A stretch of 64,000 nucleotides of DNA from Actinomycetospora endophytica (GCF_021026375.1 NZ_JAJNDB010000001.1:1674001-1738000), one strand, 5' to 3'. Numbered from the stretch's first letter, positions 16,222 to 24,642 are shown. The notes: generated from the letters alone by a model not told the origin. Translations and numbers: made by a program.

Positions 16222-16926
16222 TCAGCGCGACGACACGAAGTCCCGGGCCGGGGCGCGGACCACGTCGTCGGGCCCGATCGGGTCGGGCACGGGCCGGTCG
16301 CCGCCCTCGAGCACCGCCCGGACACGATCGGCCAGCTTGTGCGCGACCGTGCGGTAGAAGCGGCGCTGGGTGACCCGCCCGAACACCGTGAACCCGACGG
16401 CGAGCACCGGGTTCCGGATCGTGGCCCGCGAGGAGACCCCGGTGATGACGAACTCGACCCGGCCCGTCGTCGTGTTCTTGACGACCTCGTAGACCAGCCG
16501 GCCGCGCTCGAGGTGGTGCTCGAGCGTCCGGTAGCTCCAGCCCCAGGCCCGCTCGGTCGCCCCGTCGGCGCGCTCACGGGTCTCGTCGATCTCCGCGTCG
16601 ACCCGAACCCCCATGGGCAGGCGCAGGACGAGGAACCGCCCCTCGAGCAGCATGTCCCGCCCGACCAGCGGCGCGCCCGAGTGGAACATCGCGGACATGA
16701 TGTGGCGGTCGGAGAACTCGTAGTCGCGTACCAGCGCGCACGCGATCTCCCAGGGGCCGCCCGGCTCGGGGTCGCCCGGGTCCTCGACGGCGAGGGTGTG
16801 CCGGAGCCGGTCGTGGTGCCAGCCGTGCCCGCCGGCCGCGCCCGGGTCGTAGTTGAGCGCGTAGCCGGCGATCTCGGCGAGTCCGGCCGCGGGGTCGGAG
16901 ACGGGGGAGAACCGCCAGGTCCGCAT
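16222..16926 (-). CDS. DUF1990-family protein
   Basis: A 234-residue protein of the DUF1990 family. Recognisable parts are 'ALNYDPGAAGGHGWHHDR' near residue 25, 'WGWSYRTLEHHLERGRLVYEV' in the middle and 'VTQRRFYRTVAHKLADRV' near the end. The fold resembles SRPBCC-type lipid or ligand pockets, and the role is unknown. ATG at 16926 is preceded by GGAGGGAG, a good ribosome site. It lies upstream of the LtrA gene on the same strand with 47 bases between and may share its transcript. Confidence 0.85.
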   Translation of the reverse strand: MRTWRFSPVSDPAAGLAEIAGYALNYDPGAAGGHGWHHDRLRHTLAVEDPGDPEPGGPWEIACALVRDYEFSDRHIMSAMFHSGAPLVGRDMLLEGRFLVLRLPMGVRVDAEIDETRERADGATERAWGWSYRTLEHHLERGRLVYEVVKNTTTGRVEFVITGVSSRATIRNPVLAVGFTVFGRVTQRRFYRTVAHKLADRVRAVLEGGDRPVPDPIGPDDVVRAPARDFVSSR

Positions 16927-17091
16927 CGCGCTCCCTCCAGCACATCGGTGATCGCCGGGCATCGTCGCAGCCCGGCCGTTCGCCCGCCCGCCGCGCCCCG
17001 CGCCCCGTCGACCGCCGGCCGTTGACTGCTCACCCGGGTCGTACGCAGCTCTCAGCGACCCCTCAGCCGCCCTCCGTAGCGTCCGGCGCCG

Positions 17092-18348
17092 ATGACCATC
17101 GTCGAGGAGCGTCCGCGGCAGACCCCGGCCGCCGCGGCCCCCGCCGCTCCGCCTCTCCCCTCCGCCGCGCCCTCGGGGCGGCTGCTGCAGCCGGCCTCGT
17201 CCGGCGAGCGGCGTCTGAGCTGGGACGTCATCCGGGTCCTCGCGGTGATCAGCGTCGTCGTGCAGCACGCCACGTTCACCGCGCAGGGCGTCATGCCGTG
17301 GCTGGTCTCGCCGCCGTTCACCTGGAGCGTCGAGGCGGGCGCGAACACGCTGATGGTCATCTCGGCGTACTTCGTGTGCGTGACGATCGCGAAGCGCCGG
17401 CCCGGCCGGTGGTGGTGGCAGCGGATCGCCCGGCTGGTGCCCGCCTACCTCGTCGCGGTCGTGGTCACCTACGGCGCCACGCTCCTCGCCGCGGACTACG
17501 GGTACTGGCGCCCGGGCGTGCGGGACCTCGTCGGGAACCTGCTGCTCGTCCAGAGCTTCGACCCGGCCGTGACGTACATGGACCACTCCTACTGGACGCT
17601 GCCGCTGCAGATCGGGGTGTTCTCGCTCGCGGCGCTGGCGGTCGGCCTGCTCGGGCGCGACCTGTGGCGTCACCCGGCGGCGCTCCCCTCGCTCGCGTGG
17701 GCCGGGGTCATCGCTCCGGTGCTGCTCGCGGAGTGCGCCACCGGCTGGCTCGCGACGCTGTCCGACGGCTTCGTGATGTGGCGCTGGCAGCTCTTCGCGA
17801 TCGGGCTCGCGATGTGGCTGGCCAGCACGCGCCGCATCTCGCTGACCCATCTCGCCGCGCTCACGGCGGGAGGAGTACTCGCCGAGGCGATCATCACGCC
17901 CGACGTCGACTCCGCGATCGTGCTCGCGCTGGCCGTCCTGCTGGTCGCCGCGGCGACGCTCGGCCCGGACTGGAACTTCCTGCGGCGGGGTCCGCTGCCG
18001 CGGATCATCGGGTGGCTCGCCGGGATCTCCTACGGCGTCTACCTCATGAACCAGCAGATCGGCTACTTCTTCGCCTGGCTGGCGCAGGACCGGCTGGGGA
18101 TCACCGGCTGGGGTCGGATCGGTGGCGTGCTCCTGCTCGCGGTGCTCCTCGGCTGGCTGCTCACCCGCCTCGTCGAGCGCCCGGCGCACCGGCTGCTGAC
18201 GCGGTGGCCGCGCCGGCGCCCGTCGGGTGCTGCGCCTGCTCAGCCCGGGAACGACGACGCCGCGTCGATCAGCAGGTCGTTCTCGTCCGGCGCCCCCGCC
18301 GAGATCCGCACGCCGTCGGGGGAGAAGCCCCGCACGACCACCTTGTGA
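17092..18348 (+). CDS. Acyltransferase-3 family membrane protein
   Basis: A 418-residue O-acyltransferase of the OafA/acyltransferase-3 type that modifies envelope sugars or lipids. After a Pro/Ala-rich tail, 'SWDVIRVLAVISVVVQHATF' opens the domain with the conserved Arg and His, and around ten membrane segments follow; 'GISYGVYLMNQQIGYFF' near residue 310 is the usual late motif. The last ~36 codons (from 18240) are shared with the 3' end of the convergent pat gene, giving a 109-base antisense overlap with a tail of no membrane character. ATG at 17092 is the start. Confidence 0.88.
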   Translation: MTIVEERPRQTPAAAAPAAPPLPSAAPSGRLLQPASSGERRLSWDVIRVLAVISVVVQHATFTAQGVMPWLVSPPFTWSVEAGANTLMVISAYFVCVTIAKRRPGRWWWQRIARLVPAYLVAVVVTYGATLLAADYGYWRPGVRDLVGNLLLVQSFDPAVTYMDHSYWTLPLQIGVFSLAALAVGLLGRDLWRHPAALPSLAWAGVIAPVLLAECATGWLATLSDGFVMWRWQLFAIGLAMWLASTRRISLTHLAALTAGGVLAEAIITPDVDSAIVLALAVLLVAAATLGPDWNFLRRGPLPRIIGWLAGISYGVYLMNQQIGYFFAWLAQDRLGITGWGRIGGVLLLAVLLGWLLTRLVERPAHRLLTRWPRRRPSGAAPAQPGNDDAASISRSFSSGAPAEIRTPSGEKPRTTTL

Positions 18349-19298
18349 TCGAGCGCGTGGTCGGTGAACGCCTGGGCCCGCTCGCGCAGGGGGAGCCACA
18401 GGAAATTCGCCTGCGAGTCGGGGACCTCGTAGCCCATCCCGCGCAGCGCGGTGGCCATCCGGCCGAGCTCGGCGACCGCGCCGCGGGCGTCGTCGAGCAG
18501 GTCGTCGAGGACGTCGAGCGCGGCGATCGCCGCCGCCTGCGCCGGGGTGGACACCGAGAACGGCACCGACACGCTCTTCAGCGCGGACGCCAGGTCGGTC
18601 GGCCCGATCGCGTAGCCCACCCGCAGGCCGGCGAGACGGTGCGCCTTGGAGAAGGTGCGCAGGACGACGACGTGGGGGTGCGCGTCGAGCAGCGTGAGCC
18701 CGTCGGGGACCTCGGAGTCGGAGACGAACTCGCGGTAGGCCTCGTCGAGCACGACCAGCACGTGGTCCGGGACACGGGTGAGGAACGCCTCCAGCTCCGC
18801 GCGCCGCACCGCCGTCCCGGACGGGTTGTTCGGGTTGCAGACGAACACGATGCGGGTGCGATCGGTGATCGCGTCGGCCATCGCGTCGAGGTCGTGCACG
18901 TGGCCCGGGGTCAGCGGCACCGGCACGGCGGTCGCGTGCCCGATCAGCGTCACGATCGGGTAGGCCTCGAACGACCGCCAGGCGAACACCACCTCGTCGC
19001 CCGGCGAGCACACCGACGACACCAGCTGCTGGCACAGCGCCACCGACCCGCAGCCGACCGCGATCCGCTCCGGGGGGACGTCGTGGTGCTCGGCGAGACG
19101 CCGGGTCAGCGCGCTGACCGAGATGTCCGGGTACCGGTTGCCCGCGGCCACCGCATCGGCCACCGCCGCCTGCACCGACGGGTGCGGGGGGAGCGCGACC
19201 TCGTTGCTCGCCAGCTTGACCGCCCCCGCGACGGTGCGTCCCGCGACGTAGGCGGGCAGCGAGGACAGGTCGGGGCGCAGCGGCGTCGCGTCGGTCAC
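18240..19298 (-). CDS. pat: Aromatic amino acid / histidinol-phosphate aminotransferase
   Basis: A 352-residue fold-type I PLP aminotransferase of the HisC2/Pat group. The PLP lysine lies in 'RTFSKAHRLAGLRVGYAIG', the cofactor Asn in 'FVCNPNNPSGT', and the substrate arginine in the terminal 'GVRISAG'. In mycobacteria the protein in this neighbourhood is annotated as phenylalanine aminotransferase, so transamination of phenylpyruvate or a similar aromatic keto acid is likely. The start is at 19298. It overlaps the convergent acyltransferase gene by 109 bases, and its last residues 'SSFPG' come from the overlap. Confidence 0.9.
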   Translation of the reverse strand: MTDATPLRPDLSSLPAYVAGRTVAGAVKLASNEVALPPHPSVQAAVADAVAAGNRYPDISVSALTRRLAEHHDVPPERIAVGCGSVALCQQLVSSVCSPGDEVVFAWRSFEAYPIVTLIGHATAVPVPLTPGHVHDLDAMADAITDRTRIVFVCNPNNPSGTAVRRAELEAFLTRVPDHVLVVLDEAYREFVSDSEVPDGLTLLDAHPHVVVLRTFSKAHRLAGLRVGYAIGPTDLASALKSVSVPFSVSTPAQAAAIAALDVLDDLLDDARGAVAELGRMATALRGMGYEVPDSQANFLWLPLRERAQAFTDHALDHKVVVRGFSPDGVRISAGAPDENDLLIDAASSFPG

Positions 19299-19386
19299 CC
19301 CTCCACGGTAATCCGCAGGTCACGGTGGCCGTTGTTCATCCGGCCTCTTCCCACCGTCCGGAATACGACGTGGAAGGCTGGTGACC

Positions 19387-20124
19387 ATGACGACCCGCAC
19401 GGAGACGATCCCGCTGGTCGACGACACCGAGCTCGCGGTGACCGTCGGCGAGCCCGAGGCGGCGGTGCGCGGCGGCATCGTCGTCCTGCACTCCGCTCGC
19501 GGGGTCACCGAGCGCACCGAACGGATCGTGGAGGGGCTCGCGGGCGAGGGCTGGCTGGCCGTCGCCCCGCACCTGTTCCACCGCGAGGGAGCCGCCCGGT
19601 TCGACGACGCCGCCTCGGTGTCGGAGGGCGCCTCCCGGGTCTCGGGCGCGTCGGTGCTCGCCGACTCGGACGCCTCCTTCGGGTGGCTGGCCGACAAGGG
19701 GGTGCCCTCGGACCGGATGGGCGTCCTGGGCTTCGACCTGGGTGCCACGGCGGCGCTCGTCGTCGCCTCCCAGCGGGCGCTCGGGGCGGCGGTCACGGTG
19801 GCCGCGGCCGGCGTGCAGGCCCCGCTCGCCGACGGGCTGCCGGCCCTGCTCGACGTCGTGGGGGAGCTCACCTGCCCGTGGCTCGGGCTCTACGGGGAGA
19901 CCGGGGACCCGGTCGACCCCGACGACGTGGACCGGCTCCGCGAGGCCGCGCACACCTCCGGCGCGGTGGTCGACGTGGTGGTCTTCCCGGCGGCCGAGCA
20001 CCGGTTCGACGCCGACGAGGCCGCCCCGGTGCAGCCCGACCCGCTCGAGGAGCAGGACGGCGAGGGGACCCGGTCGGAAGCACGCAACCGCGTGCTGAAC
20101 TGGTTCGACGCGCACTTGCGCTGA
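19387..20124 (+). CDS. Dienelactone hydrolase family protein with Asp nucleophile position
   Basis: A 245-residue alpha/beta-hydrolase of the dienelactone hydrolase family. The nucleophile elbow, normally G-x-C-x-G, reads 'GVLGFDLGA', with Asp117 where Cys is expected. The acid 'GETGDPVDPDDV' and the His in 'AEHRFDAD' are in place. Asp nucleophiles are known in haloalkane and haloacetate dehalogenases of the wider superfamily, so either a changed chemistry or an inactive protein is possible. ATG at 19387 is chosen over GTG at 19381 because GGAAGG lies at the right distance. It precedes the DUF2156 gene on the same strand. Confidence 0.85.
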   Translation: MTTRTETIPLVDDTELAVTVGEPEAAVRGGIVVLHSARGVTERTERIVEGLAGEGWLAVAPHLFHREGAARFDDAASVSEGASRVSGASVLADSDASFGWLADKGVPSDRMGVLGFDLGATAALVVASQRALGAAVTVAAAGVQAPLADGLPALLDVVGELTCPWLGLYGETGDPVDPDDVDRLREAAHTSGAVVDVVVFPAAEHRFDADEAAPVQPDPLEEQDGEGTRSEARNRVLNWFDAHLR

Positions 20125-20161
20125 CACGCCGCGGACGGCGGCGGCAGCGAGGCCAGAGGAC

Positions 20162-21907
20162 GTGGGTGTGACGACGACGCAGGATCGCCCCGACGAGGGG
20201 GAGCTCCGGAAGGAACGGCGCCGGCGCGCACGCATCGCCCGGGTGGTCGTCTGGGCGGCACGCCTGGTCGGCCTGCTGGCGATCATCTCGATCTTCGCCC
20301 CGGCCGCGCGGCGGCGCCTGGAGCCCGCCTCGTGGTTCGGGCTGCCGGTCGAGGCCTCCCTCGTGGGCACGGTCATCCTCGCGACGGCGGGCGTCGGGCT
20401 GATGCTCCTCGCCACCGGCCTGCGCCGACGCAAACGACGGGCATGGCAGCTCGCGGTCCTGATGTGCGTGGTGATCATCGCGTCGCACGCGCTCGGACGT
20501 CACCCGCTCCCGCCGCTCGTGGTGGCCGCCATCCTCCTGATCGGGCTGCTGCTGACCCGTCGGGAGTTCGACGCGGTGCCCGACCCCGTGGGCCGGTTCG
20601 TCGCGCTCCGGCTGGTGGTCCAGCTGCTGGCGGCCGGGCTGGTGATCGTCACCGCGATGCTGGTCCTGGTGCGGCCGACGGTGCTGGTCGGGCACCCGTC
20701 GCTCGGTGAGAAGATCTCGCACGCGGCGCTGTCGCTGATCGGGGTCGAGGGCCCCGTGGAGTTCCAGCTCGTCTGGTACGACGACCTCACCGCCGCCGTC
20801 GGGCTCACCTTCGGGATCGGCGCGCTCGTGCTCGGCGGCTACTTCCTGCTGCGCTCGGCCGAGCCGCGCCCCCAGCTCTCGCCCGACGACGTGGCCGGCA
20901 TCCGCGGGCTGCTCGAGCGCCACGGGTCGGCGGACTCGCTGGGCTACTTCGCGCTGCGCCGCGACAAGTCGGTGGTGTTCTCGTCGTCGGGGAAGGCGGC
21001 GGTGGCCTACCGGGTCGTGACGGGCGTGGCCCTGGCGTCCGGGGACCCGCTCGGCGACGTCGAGGCGTGGCCGGGGGCGATCGAGGAGTTCGTCGCGGTG
21101 TGCCGGCGCTACGGGTGGGTGCCCGCCGTGCTCGGGTGCTCCGAGCAGGGCGCCCGGGTGTGGTCCCGGGAGGCGGGCCTGGACGCGCTCGAGCTCGGCG
21201 ACGAGGCCGTCGTGGACGTGGCCACGTTCTCGCTGCAGGGCCGCGCGATGCGCACCGTGCGGCAGGCCGTCTCACGCATCAAGCGCGCCGGGTACGAGAC
21301 CACGGTCCGGCGGCTGCACGACGTGCCCGCCGCCGAGCTCGCGACGCTGCGGGCGTGCGTGGAGCGCTGGCGCGGCGGCCCCGACGAGCGCGGCTTCTCC
21401 ATGGCGCTCTCCCGCGCGGCCGACGCCGAGGCCGATCCGCAGGCGGTCGTCGTCGTGGCCTCGGAGGGGGGCGCGCCGAAGGGCCTCCTGCAGTTCGTGC
21501 CGTGGGGCGGCGACGGGCTCTCGCTCGACCTCATGATCCGCGATCCGGCGGTCACCGAGAACGGGCTCAACGAGCTCCTGATCACCGACCTGCTCGCGGC
21601 GTGCCGGGGGCTCGACGTCGCGCAGGTGTCGCTGAACTTCGCGGTGTTCCGCTCCGCCCTGGAGCGGGGCGAGCGGATCGGTGCCGGGCCCGTGGCGCGG
21701 CTGTGGGCGCGCGTGCTGCGGATCGCCTCGCGGTGGTGGCAGATCGAGACCCTCTACCGGTTCAACGCCCGGTTCGGGCCGGCGTGGGTGCCGCGCTTCC
21801 TCGCGTTCGACGCGGTGCGCGACCTGCCGCGGATCGCCGTGGCCGCCTTCGAGGCGGAGGGCTACGGCGGCAGGCCGCCCGCGCTGCTGCGGCTGCTTCG
21901 TCGCTGA
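20162..21907 (+). CDS. DUF2156 / MprF-like membrane acyl-transferring protein
   Basis: A 581-residue protein with about six membrane segments in the first ~240 residues and a soluble C-terminal domain like the catalytic part of phosphatidylglycerol lysyltransferases (MprF/LysX N-terminal half). Visible are 'ADSLGYFALRRDKSVVFS', 'GDPLGDVEAWPGAIEEFV' and the late 'ETLYRFNARFGPAWVPRF', all typical of this domain. Members transfer an aminoacyl group to membrane lipid. No lysyl-tRNA synthetase domain follows, unlike mycobacterial LysX. GTG at 20162 (or 20168) is the start. A perfect 19-bp-arm hairpin follows its stop. Confidence 0.88.
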   Translation: MGVTTTQDRPDEGELRKERRRRARIARVVVWAARLVGLLAIISIFAPAARRRLEPASWFGLPVEASLVGTVILATAGVGLMLLATGLRRRKRRAWQLAVLMCVVIIASHALGRHPLPPLVVAAILLIGLLLTRREFDAVPDPVGRFVALRLVVQLLAAGLVIVTAMLVLVRPTVLVGHPSLGEKISHAALSLIGVEGPVEFQLVWYDDLTAAVGLTFGIGALVLGGYFLLRSAEPRPQLSPDDVAGIRGLLERHGSADSLGYFALRRDKSVVFSSSGKAAVAYRVVTGVALASGDPLGDVEAWPGAIEEFVAVCRRYGWVPAVLGCSEQGARVWSREAGLDALELGDEAVVDVATFSLQGRAMRTVRQAVSRIKRAGYETTVRRLHDVPAAELATLRACVERWRGGPDERGFSMALSRAADAEADPQAVVVVASEGGAPKGLLQFVPWGGDGLSLDLMIRDPAVTENGLNELLITDLLAACRGLDVAQVSLNFAVFRSALERGERIGAGPVARLWARVLRIASRWWQIETLYRFNARFGPAWVPRFLAFDAVRDLPRIAVAAFEAEGYGGRPPALLRLLRR

Positions 21908-21915
21908 CGCGACCC

Positions 21916-21955
21916 GTGCGTGCGTTTCCGTGTCCTGACACGGAAACGCACGCAC
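21916..21955. terminator. Bidirectional terminator, perfect 19-bp arms
   Basis: GTGCGTGCGTTTCCGTGTC (21916-21934) and its exact complement (21937-21955) with a 2-base centre, flanked by CCC and GGG. It lies between the convergent DUF2156 and alcohol dehydrogenase genes. Some intergenic palindromes of actinobacteria look like this; a terminator role is the simplest reading. Confidence 0.8.
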
Positions 21956-21960
21956 AGGGC

Positions 21961-22992
21961 CTACGGCCGGACGAGCACCTTCAGGGCCTCGCGGTCGTTC
22001 ATCGCGCGGTAGCCCTCGGGGACCTCGTCGAGCCCGATGGTCCGATTGAAGACCTTGCCGGGCTGGACCTTGCCGGAGAGCACGTCCGGGAGCAGGTCGG
22101 CGATGTTCGCCTGGGTCGGCGCGATGCCGCCGGTGATCGTGACGTTCTTGAAGAACTTCATGCCGGCGTTCGGGATGTTGCCGCTCTGCGGCACTCCGAC
22201 GATGCCGACCGAACCGCCGGGCTTCGTCACGTTGATCGCGGAGGTCACGGACTGGTCGAGCCCGACCGCCTCGATCGTGCAGTGCGCGCCGTCGGTGCCG
22301 AGGATGTCGCGCACCTTCTGCTCGCCCTCCTCGCCGCGCTCGGGCACCACGTCGGTGGCGCCGAACTCGCGGCCGAGGTCGGTGCGGTCCTTGTGGTGGC
22401 CCATGAGCACGATCCGCTCGGCGCCGAGCCGCCAGCTCGCCAGCACACCGAGCAGGCCGACCGCGCCGTCGCCCACGACGACGACGTCCTTGCCCGGCCC
22501 GACGCCCGACGTCACCGCGGCGTGGTGCCCGGTGCCGAACACGTCGGACAGGGTGAGCAGGCTGGGCATGAGGTCGGAGTCGACCGGCGCGTCCAGCGTC
22601 GTCAGGACGTGGTCCGCGTACGGGACGCGGGCCGCCTCGCCCTGGCCGCCGTCGGTCTCGGCTCCCCAGGCGTTGCCGTTCGGGCAGGCGCTGGTCAGGC
22701 CGGCGCGGCAGTACTCGCAGGTGCCGTCCGCGTAGAAGAACGGCGCGACCACGACGTCACCCTGCTTGACCCGGCTCACGTCGGACCCGGTCTCCTCGAC
22801 CACCCCGATGAACTCGTGGCCGATGCGGTCGCCCTGCGCGGTGGCCTCGCGGTTCTTGTACGGCCAGAGGTCGCTCCCGCAGATGCAGGAGTGCGTGATC
22901 CGGACGACGGCGTCGGTCGGGTTCTCGAGCTTCGGGTCGGAGACGTCCTCGACGCGGACATCGCCCGCCCCGTAGATCAGCGTCGCCTTCAC
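21961..22992 (-). CDS. Zinc-dependent alcohol dehydrogenase (MDR family)
   Basis: A 343-residue NAD(P)-dependent dehydrogenase. Catalytic zinc ligands are in 'CICGSDLWPY' and 'RIGHEFIGVVEETG'; of the four structural-zinc cysteines usual in this family, 'CEYCRAGLTSACPNG' shows three clearly. The Rossmann region has 'VVVVGDGAVGLLGVL'. Substrate class (alcohol, formaldehyde or sorbitol) cannot be settled. GTG at 22992 is preceded by AGAGGACA. It is monocistronic, with a hairpin beyond its stop. Confidence 0.9.
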   Translation of the reverse strand: MKATLIYGAGDVRVEDVSDPKLENPTDAVVRITHSCICGSDLWPYKNREATAQGDRIGHEFIGVVEETGSDVSRVKQGDVVVAPFFYADGTCEYCRAGLTSACPNGNAWGAETDGGQGEAARVPYADHVLTTLDAPVDSDLMPSLLTLSDVFGTGHHAAVTSGVGPGKDVVVVGDGAVGLLGVLASWRLGAERIVLMGHHKDRTDLGREFGATDVVPERGEEGEQKVRDILGTDGAHCTIEAVGLDQSVTSAINVTKPGGSVGIVGVPQSGNIPNAGMKFFKNVTITGGIAPTQANIADLLPDVLSGKVQPGKVFNRTIGLDEVPEGYRAMNDREALKVLVRP

Positions 22993-23200
22993 GGCAGATG
23001 TCCTCTCGATCTGGATGGTTCAAGACCGGGCTACCCGGGACCTCCGCCGATGCATGCGCGAACGTGTACCTGTTCACATTGCGCACAACCGGAATACGGC
23101 CCGCGGCGAGGTCATCGGGCCGGGGCCGGGCTCGGGGGTGCCCGCCAAGTGGCTCGCGGGGGACGTGTAATGTCTCCGACCGGTGGGCCCCAGGGCCTCG

Positions 23201-23290
23201 GGAGGCTTCGCCTAGTCTGGTCTATGGCGCCGCACTGCTAATGCGGTTTGGGGTAACCCCCCATCCCGGGTTCAAATCCCGGAGCCTCCG
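23201..23290 (+). tRNA. tRNA-Ser (anticodon GCT)
   Basis: Acceptor GGAGGCT pairs with AGCCTCC; the anticodon loop CTGCTAA gives anticodon GCT, reading AGC and AGU. A long variable arm (serine type) precedes the T arm TCCCGGGTTCAAATCCCGG. CCA is not encoded. It lies 52 bases before a tRNA-Arg. Confidence 0.97.
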
Positions 23291-23341
23291 CAGCGGCGGA
23301 CCTCCGCCGTGACAACTGAACGCTGTGTCATCGAAGTACAT

Positions 23342-23414
23342 GCGCCCGTAGCTCAACGGATAGAGCATCTGACTACGGATCAGAAGGTTAGGGGTTCGAA
23401 TCCCTTCGGGCGCG
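23342..23414 (+). tRNA. tRNA-Arg (anticodon ACG)
   Basis: Acceptor GCGCCCG pairs with CGGGCGC; anticodon loop CTACGGA gives ACG (A34 is converted to inosine in such tRNAs, reading CGN codons). T arm AGGGGTTCGAATCCCTT. It follows tRNA-Ser and ends at the hairpin at 23436-23460. CCA is not encoded. Confidence 0.97.
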
Positions 23415-23435
23415 CACACGAACACGCAGGTCAGA

Positions 23436-23460
23436 GGGGTCGTCGCATCGCGGCGGCCCC
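23436..23460 (+). terminator. Terminator after tRNA-Arg
   Basis: GGGGTCGTCGC and GCGGCGGCCCC form an 11-bp stem with two G-U pairs and a 3-base loop (ATC), followed by TTC, 21 bases after the tRNA. Confidence 0.65.
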
Positions 23461-23518
23461 TTCGCTGTGTCCGGGTGCAGCATCCCGTGGAGCAGCGTCC
23501 CTCGTCAGCGGCCTCCCG

Positions 23519-24187
23519 TCACTCCGGCGGAGCGGTCGCTGGTGAGGGACCGAGCACGGCGACCGTGACCTCGGGGAGGCTGAGCACTCGGCGCGTGCGG
23601 GCCACGCCGGAGGTCAACGCCTCGCACATCAGCCAGTCGCGGTACTCGGGCGGCACACCGCCGAGTGCCCGGCAGACCTCCGCGAAGGTGAAGTTCCGGT
23701 CGAACGTGGCCAACGGCTGCCACCGCCGTCGGCCCCCGGGCGCCGCCGGGCAGCCCTCGGTCGGTGGCGCGGGAGGCCGGACCCGGCGGGCCAGGTATGC
23801 GGTGGCGAGCTCGTCGAGCTCGCGGAACCAGGGATCGTGCGGGGCGCCGGCCAGGCCCATCGTGGCCAGTTCGCCGAAGACCACCGCCCGGACCACCCCT
23901 CGGGCCCCCGACCGATGCACGCGGGTGCCGATCAAGCCGGGGGCCAGTCCCGCCAGCGACGCCCGTGCGCGGTCGCCGACCCGGTCGTTCACCCCCCGCG
24001 CCAGCCAGCTCAGCAGCGGATCGGTGCAGTCGGGGTGGTCGCTGAAGCGGCGCCCGGCCAGGACGGACACGTACTCCATCACGCAGCTGCCCTCGGTGAG
24101 GTCGCGGTGCCGCCCGCGGGTCAGCACCGGGACACCGAGCGGCGGGGTGTCGCGTCGAGCCGTCGTCGGGGCGCCCATGATGTTCAT
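23519..24187 (-). CDS. Hypothetical protein, last ORF of a coupled three-ORF set
   Basis: A 222-residue protein I do not recognise. It carries 'DLTEGSCVMEYVSVLAGRRF' followed by 'SDHPDCTDPLLSWLARGVND', which looks like a conserved core, a middle stretch 'WFRELDELATAYLARRV', and 'EYRDWLMCEALTSGVARTRR' near the end. It is not membrane-bound and has no known catalytic motif; Cys and acidic residues in the core could bind metal. Its ATG at 24187 overlaps the stop of the ORF at 24184-24318 as ATGA, so translation is probably coupled. It is the only one of the three with convincing protein character. Confidence 0.7.
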   Translation of the reverse strand: MNIMGAPTTARRDTPPLGVPVLTRGRHRDLTEGSCVMEYVSVLAGRRFSDHPDCTDPLLSWLARGVNDRVGDRARASLAGLAPGLIGTRVHRSGARGVVRAVVFGELATMGLAGAPHDPWFRELDELATAYLARRVRPPAPPTEGCPAAPGGRRRWQPLATFDRNFTFAEVCRALGGVPPEYRDWLMCEALTSGVARTRRVLSLPEVTVAVLGPSPATAPPE

Positions 24188-24318
24188 CGCCGACCACCCG
24201 TTCGACAGGTCGACAGCGGACCGCCCGGCCCCCGCCGGCAGGCGACGCCCTCCGCGGCGCCGTGGACCTCGGGACGGAGCCGGCTCGAGCCGGTGTGGTC
24301 GGAGTTCGTACTGGTCAT
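24184..24318 (-). CDS. Small ORF coupled to both neighbours
   Basis: A 44-residue frame whose ATG (24318) overlaps the stop of the ORF at 24315-24563 as ATGA, and whose own stop overlaps the start of the 222-residue ORF as ATGA. Composition is Arg/Gly/Ser-rich with no domain. Support rests on the double overlap alone, so it may be a translational relay rather than a functional peptide. Confidence 0.4.
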   Translation of the reverse strand: MTSTNSDHTGSSRLRPEVHGAAEGVACRRGPGGPLSTCRTGGRR

Positions 24319-24563
24319 CGCTGATGCCTTTCTCGTGACGACGTCCGCGGGTGCTCGGACCCGGCGGTGGATGGCGGGTCAGGGCAGGTCGGGTCGCGGA
24401 GGACGCAGGAGTCGGCGGCGTCCCTGGGGTGCGCCGTGGTCGACCTCGACGGGCGCACGAACGCGGGGCGCGCTCCCGGGGATCGGTGAGGGCTCGCCGG
24501 CATCACGCGCGCGCGGAGGGCAGCGGGAACGTCGATGACCCGGGGGGAAGGACCAATGTCCAT
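24315..24563 (-). CDS. Small ORF, first of the coupled set
   Basis: An 82-residue frame, Pro/Arg/Ser-rich and without a recognisable fold. It has a good ribosome site (TTCAGGAGACCGC before ATG at 24563), and this site lies inside the leader hairpin at 24566-24613. Codon third positions are mostly G or C but the protein looks disordered. It could be a leader peptide controlling the downstream gene. Confidence 0.45.
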   Translation of the reverse strand: MDIGPSPRVIDVPAALRARVMPASPHRSPGARPAFVRPSRSTTAHPRDAADSCVLRDPTCPDPPSTAGSEHPRTSSRERHQR

Positions 24564-24565
24564 GC

Positions 24566-24642
24566 GGTCTCCTGAACGGTCGGAACCGAACAGGGACCGT
24601 CAGCAGGAAGACCTGCGGTTGAAGGTGAGCCCCATCACCTTC
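24566..24642 (-). promoter_or_regulatory. Structured 5' leader that can hide the ribosome site
   Basis: Read on the minus strand, a first hairpin has arms GAAGGTGA and TCACCTTC (24621-24642). A second, longer hairpin (24566-24613) pairs GGTCTTC with GAGACC and CTGACGGTC with GACCGTTCAG, each with a one-base bulge, burying the AGGAG of the ATG at 24563. This is what a translational switch or attenuator would look like, but no known RNA family is recognised. Confidence 0.45.

Noticed and set aside
16927-19323. Long minus-strand frame upstream of the DUF1990 gene
   Set aside because: High GC removes stop codons from shadow frames; the translation is Arg/Pro/Gly noise opposite real genes.
17022-20171. 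1049-codon plus-strand frame
   Set aside because: Shadow of the acyltransferase, pat and DLH genes in another frame.
20162-21907. LysX (two-domain lysylphosphatidylglycerol synthase)
   Set aside because: No lysyl-tRNA synthetase domain follows; only the MprF-like part is present.
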